In this document: positions 6,648 to 11,481 of the stretch, in pieces
How the letters are laid out: each line of letters starts with the position of its first letter
How positions within the stretch are numbered: position 1 is the first letter of the stretch
Assembly: GCA_027577415.1 (NCBI GenBank)
Contig: JANBQS010000827.1
Span: 1 to 11,481 of the forward strand
DNA: 11,481 bases
DNA from: Coemansia sp. RSA 922
Taxonomy: Eukaryota > Kickxellomycota > Kickxellomycetes > Kickxellales > Kickxellaceae
Direction of reading: 5' to 3'
Program-made: the position numbers and the translations under genes
The notes under the pieces: model-generated
Databases searched by the model: none
What the model saw: only the letters and a program-made list of their open reading frames with translations
Told to the model about the DNA's origin: nothing

Positions 6648-7859
6648 ATGGCTCCAGGCTGGCCAAGCCGCCAACGTCGCCCTAGCAGTAGTTCCAACCA
6701 CGATTCATCTAACGGATCTCAAGACGCTGGTCTAAGACGCCGGTCGTCTGAGCCAATTTTGACAGATTTCCGAGGGCTTCCCGAGCACCTATATCAAGCA
6801 TACGAGCGTCTGCCCGACTTTTCTATCGCTCCAGACTACCCGTTGTTAGTGGATGCTAAAAGCGGCCACAAACTTACGTATGCCCAGTTTCAGTCGCTAG
6901 CATCTGTGCTAGCTACCAGTATGATTCATCGGCTTGCCATTCGTGCCGGTAACACAGTGGCCATATACTCAACGCCCAACATCGACACACCAGTAGTGAG
7001 CGCGGCTGCATGGCTTATTGGCGCCAGCGTGGTTGCTATACCGCCAGAAACCAGCGCAGAAGAGCTCGAGTTACTCATCACGCGGTTTCACGCTCTGCGC
7101 GCATTATTTGTGACCCAAGCACAGCTGCCCACCGTTGTGCAAGTATTTTCGCCTCGTCAGCCCTTTCGGTATCAGTACCCAATTGTCGTGGTCGTCGATG
7201 CGACTGTACAGGTGCCAACACCACCCGTAAACGTCACCCTACAGGATCTCTATACTGCCCGACCTAGCGAGTTGCCATACGAGCGAAACCCCTTAACTCG
7301 AGATGAAGCCCAAGACCATATCGCGGTAGTTTACAGCGTCTTCACTCGTGATGAATATGGCCAAATCGTAGTTGATACGGTTGATATGAGCCACGACACT
7401 ATCATCAACCACTACAACGACACTATCCAGAGACATGCGCCCTCGAATCTACTGCAGCGCAGGCCCCATCCTCTCGCCTACTCTGTCCTGCGTCTTCACC
7501 ACGCGTATTCTCTACACCGAATAATATTCGACATATTCCGCCGTGGTGGTAACTATGTCGTCGCCAGCGCGTTCGATCCCGCAGAATTTGTGGCCGTGGT
7601 CCATCGCTATCAGCTGGCGGATGCTGAGATGACTTCTGCCAATCTCCAGCTCTTAATCGAGTATCTGAGCGCTCCCGATCCGACTCGAAACCAACCCCCA
7701 CGCGCTGGTTCTAGACCCAATCCTTTAAGCACAGCCGAAATGCTCCGTCCGCTGCGATATATTCACATTGAAACATATACTCCGGAGCAAGATCTGAGTT
7801 TAAACGCCTTACTACCGGGTGTTGAGCTAGTGCGCGCTAGATTTGGCTCATATTTGTGA
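6648..7859 (+). CDS. Truncated, degenerate adenylate-forming (4-coumarate:CoA ligase-like) protein
   Basis: Members of this family activate carboxylic acids with ATP and pass them to CoA. This 403-residue protein has a Ser/Arg-rich N-terminus (1-40), then the N-terminal-domain fold: PLLVDAKSGHKLTYAQFQSLAS (65-86), LAIRAGNTVAIYSTPNIDTPVVSAAAWLIGASVV (96-129, cf. the usual GDVVAI..PN motif), the LRLHHAYSL stretch (281-289, motif A4) and a RRGGNYVVASAFDPAEFVAVVHRY stretch (298-321). The ATP-binding loop (motif A3, normally SGTTGxPKG) is replaced by YSVFTRDEYGQIV (229-241), with no conserved Gly-Thr-Thr-Gly or Lys. It stops at RFGSYL, exactly where the YGxTE motif (A5) should be; motifs A6-A10, with the catalytic Asp and Lys, are missing. 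Typical members are about 540-560 residues. Only 274 bases remain before the convergent GCP2 stop, so no missing C-terminal exon fits. It is probably a pseudoenzyme or decaying paralogue. The ATG has C at -3 but G at +4. Confidence 0.72.
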   Translation: MAPGWPSRQRRPSSSSNHDSSNGSQDAGLRRRSSEPILTDFRGLPEHLYQAYERLPDFSIAPDYPLLVDAKSGHKLTYAQFQSLASVLATSMIHRLAIRAGNTVAIYSTPNIDTPVVSAAAWLIGASVVAIPPETSAEELELLITRFHALRALFVTQAQLPTVVQVFSPRQPFRYQYPIVVVVDATVQVPTPPVNVTLQDLYTARPSELPYERNPLTRDEAQDHIAVVYSVFTRDEYGQIVVDTVDMSHDTIINHYNDTIQRHAPSNLLQRRPHPLAYSVLRLHHAYSLHRIIFDIFRRGGNYVVASAFDPAEFVAVVHRYQLADAEMTSANLQLLIEYLSAPDPTRNQPPRAGSRPNPLSTAEMLRPLRYIHIETYTPEQDLSLNALLPGVELVRARFGSYL

Positions 7860-8133
7860 CCACCAGACTAACCTCTTGGATAATTAGAAATAGAACTTCC
7901 CAATACTTACAATTATATAGACTTGATCGTATTATCGGCGTCGTTTGTTTTTTTTTTTTTTTTTTTTTTTCAAGTGTGTCAAAAGTAACAGAAAATAAGA
8001 GAATTGATTTGAGGCAAGGGATAATCTCACCAGCTGGCGCGCCTAAGAGCGCTGCCTTGCCTTCCTCTGATCAATGATGAACATGATCAGCGCTAGTAGC
8101 ATATGGTGGATTACATTAAAATATATTAAATTC
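7860..8133. other. Convergent 3' spacer between the ligase-like gene and GCP2
   Basis: The 274 bases contain a 23-base T run (7948-7970), an inverted repeat CTGATCA/TGATCAG around 8068-8090, and AT-rich 3' flank of GCP2 near 8115-8133. AATAAG at about 7994 is the only weak plus-strand poly(A)-like word. No C-terminal ligase domain is encoded in any frame. Confidence 0.55.
7948..7970. repeat. Homopolymer T run of 23 bases
   Basis: Twenty-three consecutive T on the plus strand (A on the minus). It lies 89 bases past the stop of the ligase-like gene and 164 bases past the GCP2 stop. It may be simple slippage or an old poly(A) tail of a minus-strand insertion; no target-site duplication was found around it. 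Confidence 0.8.
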
Positions 8134-10905
8134 CTAATATACGTCGTCGCCACGGTTGCAGTCCAAGCGAACGGCGAGGTTTAAAAAAGACTCGTCAAAT
8201 TTGTGTGCATAGTGATTAAGGGCGCCGAGCATTATCTTGAGCTGGTCGGTCCAGTATTTGTCCAAGCTATCTAGCTTTTCAAGCACCGACTTGAGGTATG
8301 TCAGCTGCGCGTCAGTGCCAGTTAAATCCTTATTAATCTCGGTCAACAGCCGCCCCGAGACAGTGCTTTGGCTCACAGACGAGCTAGAGAAGCGTGAAAG
8401 CGGCGACTTTGACGATATGAGTTTGTAGACTATCCCCGTAAACTTGTTGGCGCGCTTGAGCAACTCGACGATAACCCTGGGTAGCTTTGGAGTGGTCAGC
8501 CCGCATTGCAGGAACATTTGATCCAGATGTTGCATGTGGATCTTGCTCAGCTCATCAACAGTTTTCGCCTCCTTCATCAGTACAGTCATCTTTTGCCACT
8601 GCGGTTCGATAGCGTCCCAGAAGCAATAGTACAAGATCTGCTGAATGCTGATGAGAATGCGATGGCGTATCGTATGGATGCGGAGAAATACATTACGGTG
8701 CAGGCTTTCGAGCCTTGCCTCCTTGCCCGTAGCCGATGTCAACTCGACGCGCGGATCCTCTAGCTTCAAGTTAACGAGCCAAGACGATACCAGGTTCTGC
8801 TCGGTCTGCTTCAGTGCCAGCAAGAGCCGATTCATGGCCTTGTATTTTTCTAGCGCCTCCTTGTTCAGCACAATCGACAGTGGAAAGGGAATTTGCAACC
8901 GCAGAGCGATAAACAAATCGCCAGTCAAAAAGTTGTCGCTGACGATGCTAGTACCCAAAAACGTCACTCCCTGGTTGTCTCGCTGAGGGTGCTGCGTCGA
9001 AAGTGGCATGGATGTCTCGCCACTAGTGCCGTTGGTAATGACCCTGACAGCCTCGATAAGATCCACCGACTCGAGCGATACCTTGACAATGTCCTTTAGC
9101 GGGTCGTCGTGCGATACAGATGCCGGATTGAGCAAGGCAATATCCAAGAACGACTGCAGGCGGTTCGCAGACATATCCTTGGGCTGCCTGTTTATCTCAA
9201 ACTTGGCCAAGTCCAAGAAATGAGTCAAAAAGTCTGACTTTTCAAACAAAAGGTAGTGCTTGACAGCCGCCATATACGCCATCATCCTGCCGTCTTTGAA
9301 CAGAATGTCAAAGAGCCCCTGGTTGGCCCGCAGGTACGCGCGCTCGATCTCGCGCGTTAGCGTCTGCGGGTTGAACAGCTCGGCAACAGACTGAGCTGAG
9401 GCTGGCGTTGCTGAAGAATCCGCCTGAGGCACGTTGTCCAGCGTGCGCAGGTCGACTCCACAAGCGCGCAGAATATTCAGGTACTCGCCTGTGCGCACAA
9501 TCTTGACGGCATAGGGCTGAAGGAAGCCGGGAGTGAGTTCGGGAACAGACACAAAGGCCAAAGACTGCATATCGACTGGCGTACGCCCCGCAAAGTTGTC
9601 CTGAGCCTCAGCATCGATGAAGGTGCGAGAGCTGATGCCCATGCTATCGCTAGCCACCATAAACTCGCCGCCAGGATTGCTGGGCTTGCTGTCCTCCAGC
9701 TCGCCCGTGCGCAGCCAGTGGCTAAGCATATGCAAAAAGGGGACCGAAGCCTTTGCCAGCAAAAACTCGTAGAGCTGGCGGCTGGACGAGTCGCCGCCCC
9801 GCAGCTTGATCATGTCCGAGATGATGTTGAGCGTGTATCCACCGCGCACGACAAACAGCTCTGTCTCGCTGCCCTCGCTATCACCGTCTTCGTCGTCCGA
9901 CTCGTAATCCGAGCGATCCATAGCATCGTCGGCGTTGCCATCTAAGCCAGCGTCAGAGTTTGCCTTTTTGTCAGCCAAAGTGGTGAATCCGTCCAAGTCG
10001 TGCTCGCTATCGTCAGCTGCCGGCTTTTTGGCCTGCGGCAAGTCCTTGACTTGGATAGCAGCTATTAGCTGTACCAGGCGCTCGAATGTTTGCAAGTGCG
10101 GATACAAGTGGTGCCACAGCTGCTGCAGAGTGTAGGGGCTAGTGTCGGTAGAAGTGCGAGCCAGGTTCTCCAGCGTGGAGACTACCGAATAGTACCCCTT
10201 GAGAACTGTCCCTATAGCAGCACAAAGAGCTTGGTTGACAACGCCGGCGCGGCGACGGGCATAGACACTGGTAAAATAGTCGACACGCTTGTGCATAAGC
10301 ACTAGCGGCAAGATCTTGTTGGCCATGAGCGCGAGTGTCGGGCTGATCCACATGGGGGCGATCAGAGCGTCATCCACAGACATTGCCAGGCGCCATACAT
10401 TGGATCCCATGCTATGGCGGAAGGAGATATAGCGGCCGCTGATGCCCATGAGCAGCGAGATTATGTCCTCTATAACAGCCAGCTCCTGCTGGTCGGGCGG
10501 CAGTTGGCGCATCTCGACTTCGCTATCATAGGCGTTTTGCTGCTGCTGCTCGCTGTTCTCTCGCTCTACGGCCTGTGTGTTGCGCAAGTCCCACAGGCGC
10601 GGAGCTAATGGAGCCCGCTCGCGAGCACCGCGTATGCTCCGGAAAGAGCTCTCGAATTGGTGGTGCTTGGTGCTAAAGTATGGGGCGTCCTCGGCCGAGT
10701 CGCCGGCCTCTGAGTGTGTGGGTTCGCCGTAGGTATCCTGAGGCGTAAAGGTTACAGATTCGGTGCGTTCGCGACGTGACCGGCGCACGCCAGACATGAA
10801 ATCTATCTCAGAGTCGTGGTGTTCAAGTGGGTGAGTATGGTTCGAGTGGTTGGGGCGCCTAACCTCGACAAATTCATCGCCGTACTCGTAGTCGTGGTTG
10901 TTCAT
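8134..10905 (-). CDS. SPC97: Gamma-tubulin complex component 2 (Spc97/GCP2)
   Basis: GCP2 pairs with GCP3 to hold gamma-tubulin in the small complex that nucleates microtubules at the spindle pole body. The 923-residue protein carries family signatures: ELAVIEDIISLLMGISGRYISF (141-162, cf. VEDLLYVLVGVDGRYV in animals), the GRIP1-type stretch with QLYEFLLAKASVPFLHMLSHWLRTGEL (377-403) and GEFMV (413-417), AVKIVRTGEYLNILRACG (466-483), then DFLTHFLDLAKFEINR (558-573), PFPLSIVLNKEALEKYKAMNRLL (673-695) and a closing LNLAVRLDCN of GRIP2 (908-917). The N-terminal 130 residues are disordered and charged, with a short poly-Gln at 120-123. An acidic insert (about 297-350) holds SDYESDDEDGDSEGSETE. 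Size fits GCP2 (about 800-900). The ATG at 10905 has A at -3; the longer frame upstream opens with TTG and is leader. Assignment to GCP2 over GCP3 rests on the GRYISF and RTGEYLNILR motifs. Confidence 0.92.
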   Translation of the reverse strand: MNNHDYEYGDEFVEVRRPNHSNHTHPLEHHDSEIDFMSGVRRSRRERTESVTFTPQDTYGEPTHSEAGDSAEDAPYFSTKHHQFESSFRSIRGARERAPLAPRLWDLRNTQAVERENSEQQQQNAYDSEVEMRQLPPDQQELAVIEDIISLLMGISGRYISFRHSMGSNVWRLAMSVDDALIAPMWISPTLALMANKILPLVLMHKRVDYFTSVYARRRAGVVNQALCAAIGTVLKGYYSVVSTLENLARTSTDTSPYTLQQLWHHLYPHLQTFERLVQLIAAIQVKDLPQAKKPAADDSEHDLDGFTTLADKKANSDAGLDGNADDAMDRSDYESDDEDGDSEGSETELFVVRGGYTLNIISDMIKLRGGDSSSRQLYEFLLAKASVPFLHMLSHWLRTGELEDSKPSNPGGEFMVASDSMGISSRTFIDAEAQDNFAGRTPVDMQSLAFVSVPELTPGFLQPYAVKIVRTGEYLNILRACGVDLRTLDNVPQADSSATPASAQSVAELFNPQTLTREIERAYLRANQGLFDILFKDGRMMAYMAAVKHYLLFEKSDFLTHFLDLAKFEINRQPKDMSANRLQSFLDIALLNPASVSHDDPLKDIVKVSLESVDLIEAVRVITNGTSGETSMPLSTQHPQRDNQGVTFLGTSIVSDNFLTGDLFIALRLQIPFPLSIVLNKEALEKYKAMNRLLLALKQTEQNLVSSWLVNLKLEDPRVELTSATGKEARLESLHRNVFLRIHTIRHRILISIQQILYYCFWDAIEPQWQKMTVLMKEAKTVDELSKIHMQHLDQMFLQCGLTTPKLPRVIVELLKRANKFTGIVYKLISSKSPLSRFSSSSVSQSTVSGRLLTEINKDLTGTDAQLTYLKSVLEKLDSLDKYWTDQLKIMLGALNHYAHKFDESFLNLAVRLDCNRGDDVY

Positions 10906-11194
10906 TATAGCGAATAATAAAGAAAATTGAATATGGAGAGGGAAAAGCAAGCAGCGACGTTTTAAAAAAACAAACAAACACTGGATGACAGCAGCTCGGC
11001 TCCCAGTCAAGCGACTCGGTTAATCGCCTAATATCGGTCATTCCGTGATTAACTCGCGGACTTTGCGTATATTTACATTTAAATTTTTTTTTTAGTTTGG
11101 CGCTTTCTCTGCTCTTCCTCTTTCTCTTCTCAGCACTCATTCCATTTATATTTTTCTTTTCTGTAGAGTACTTTTGGTCAACAAGAGGTTTGTC
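10906..11194. promoter_or_regulatory. Divergent promoter shared by GCP2 (-) and EBP-like isomerase (+)
   Basis: The 289 bases separate two start codons pointing away from each other. They hold AT-rich tracts (T/A runs around 10960-10970 and 11086-11095), TATATTTAC at about 11068-11076 as a possible TATA element for the plus strand, and two splice-acceptor-like pyrimidine tracts ending TTCTCAG (near 11131) and TTTTCTGTAG (11165), which leave open an intron in the EBP leader. A minus-strand frame across this DNA is not a gene. Confidence 0.5.
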
Positions 11195-11481
11195 ATGGCA
11201 GATATTATCGTTCAGCACCCGTACTACCCACAGGATGTACCAATTCCGCACTATGTGGTGTCAAAGTTAGACATGGGGCAGGCGTTTCTGACACTTGGCA
11301 GTGCTATTGCGGCGATCATGGTAGTTAGCGGTCTGCTTATTGGACGGGCACGCAACACGCTCTCGTGCAAGGACAAGTTCATTGTGGTGTGGATGCTAGT
11401 GTGTGCGGGTATCCACATCGTGCTGGAGGGATACTTTTCGTTCAACCACGGAGCTCTTGCAGGCAAGGATACGATCTTGGC
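11195..11481 (+). CDS. EBP: EBP-type sterol delta8-delta7 isomerase, N-terminal part (3' end outside window)
   Basis: Emopamil-binding-protein enzymes move the sterol B-ring double bond from C8 to C7 in the endoplasmic reticulum membrane, a step of ergosterol or cholesterol synthesis. The first 95 codons are present. The start HPYYPQDVPIPHYV (8-21) matches the HPYWPQ opening of animal EBP. Two membrane segments follow, about 28-50 and 62-84. The second holds CAGIHIVLEGYFSFNH (70-85), where His74 and Glu78 correspond to the catalytic His76 and Glu80 known for human EBP. The rest, including the other active-site residues, lies past the edge. The ATG at 11195 has G at -3 and G at +4 and places the conserved opening right after seven residues. 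Most ascomycete yeasts use the unrelated ERG2 for this step. A related EXPERA-domain protein with another role cannot be excluded from the fragment. Confidence 0.85.
   Translation, partial: MADIIVQHPYYPQDVPIPHYVVSKLDMGQAFLTLGSAIAAIMVVSGLLIGRARNTLSCKDKFIVVWMLVCAGIHIVLEGYFSFNHGALAGKDTIL

Noticed and set aside
6635..6650. Sequence resembling the U1 snRNA 5' end (TATCTTACCT)
   Set aside because: One base differs from the ATACTTACCT core, the following bases do not match U1, and it overlaps the start codon of the ligase-like gene.
6077..6685. 202-residue plus-strand open frame before the ligase-like gene
   Set aside because: Composition (Leu, Ser, Phe, Arg runs) is what C/T-rich DNA gives in any frame; it begins at a splice-acceptor-like tract, overlaps the next gene in another frame and matches no family.
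10906..11010. N-terminal extension of GCP2 by 35 residues
   Set aside because: The extended frame opens with TTG, not ATG, its text is AT-derived (Phe, Leu, Lys runs), and the ATG at 10905 has A at -3.
1..11481. A specialised gene cluster (defence, toxin, secondary metabolism)
   Set aside because: The recognised genes are housekeeping genes on alternating strands; the lone ligase-like frame has no tailoring, transporter or regulator neighbours.

Overview
The window reads as nuclear DNA of a fungus, probably an early-diverging, intron-poor lineage; Kickxellomycotina such as Coemansia is my guess, from gene content and style only. Seven protein genes are seen. Five are conserved eukaryotic genes recognised from their protein sequence: ORC4 (3' part), RAD9, RRP7, a gamma-tubulin complex protein of the GCP2/Spc97 type, and an EBP-type sterol isomerase (5' part). 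The four whole or partial genes that can be followed over a long stretch have no internal introns. Flanks carry fungal/eukaryotic signals (TATA boxes, CCAAT, AATAAA, purine at -3 of starts) and no bacterial operon structure.

Layout: ORC4 C-terminus (+, 1-600); a 400-bp spacer with a GC-box/TATA promoter; a secreted Gly/Asn/Met-rich low-complexity protein (+, 1002-2060); 67 bp of convergent 3' DNA with AATAAA on both strands; RAD9 (-, 2128-3579); RRP7 (-, 3749-4669); almost 2 kb with no convincing protein gene but with two hairpins, an AATAAA, a good CCAAT+TATA promoter, splice-acceptor-like sites and a direct repeat (4670-6647); a 403-residue adenylate-forming-enzyme relative of the 4-coumarate:CoA ligase type that lacks its ATP loop and the whole C-terminal third (+, 6648-7859); a short convergent spacer with a 23-base T run; GCP2/SPC97 (-, 8134-10905); a 289-bp divergent promoter; and the start of an EBP-type sterol delta8-delta7 isomerase (+, 11195 to the edge).

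The genes do not form a pathway. ORC4, RAD9 and GCP2 all serve chromosome duplication or segregation (origin licensing, checkpoint clamp, spindle microtubule nucleation), RRP7 serves 40S ribosome assembly, and EBP serves sterol synthesis; their closeness looks like ordinary compact fungal gene order. The least ordinary items are the apparently dead, truncated acyl-CoA-synthetase-like protein, the promoter-bearing gene-free stretch in front of it, and the orphan secreted repeat protein. I see no CRISPR array, rRNA, tRNA, transposase or viral gene.
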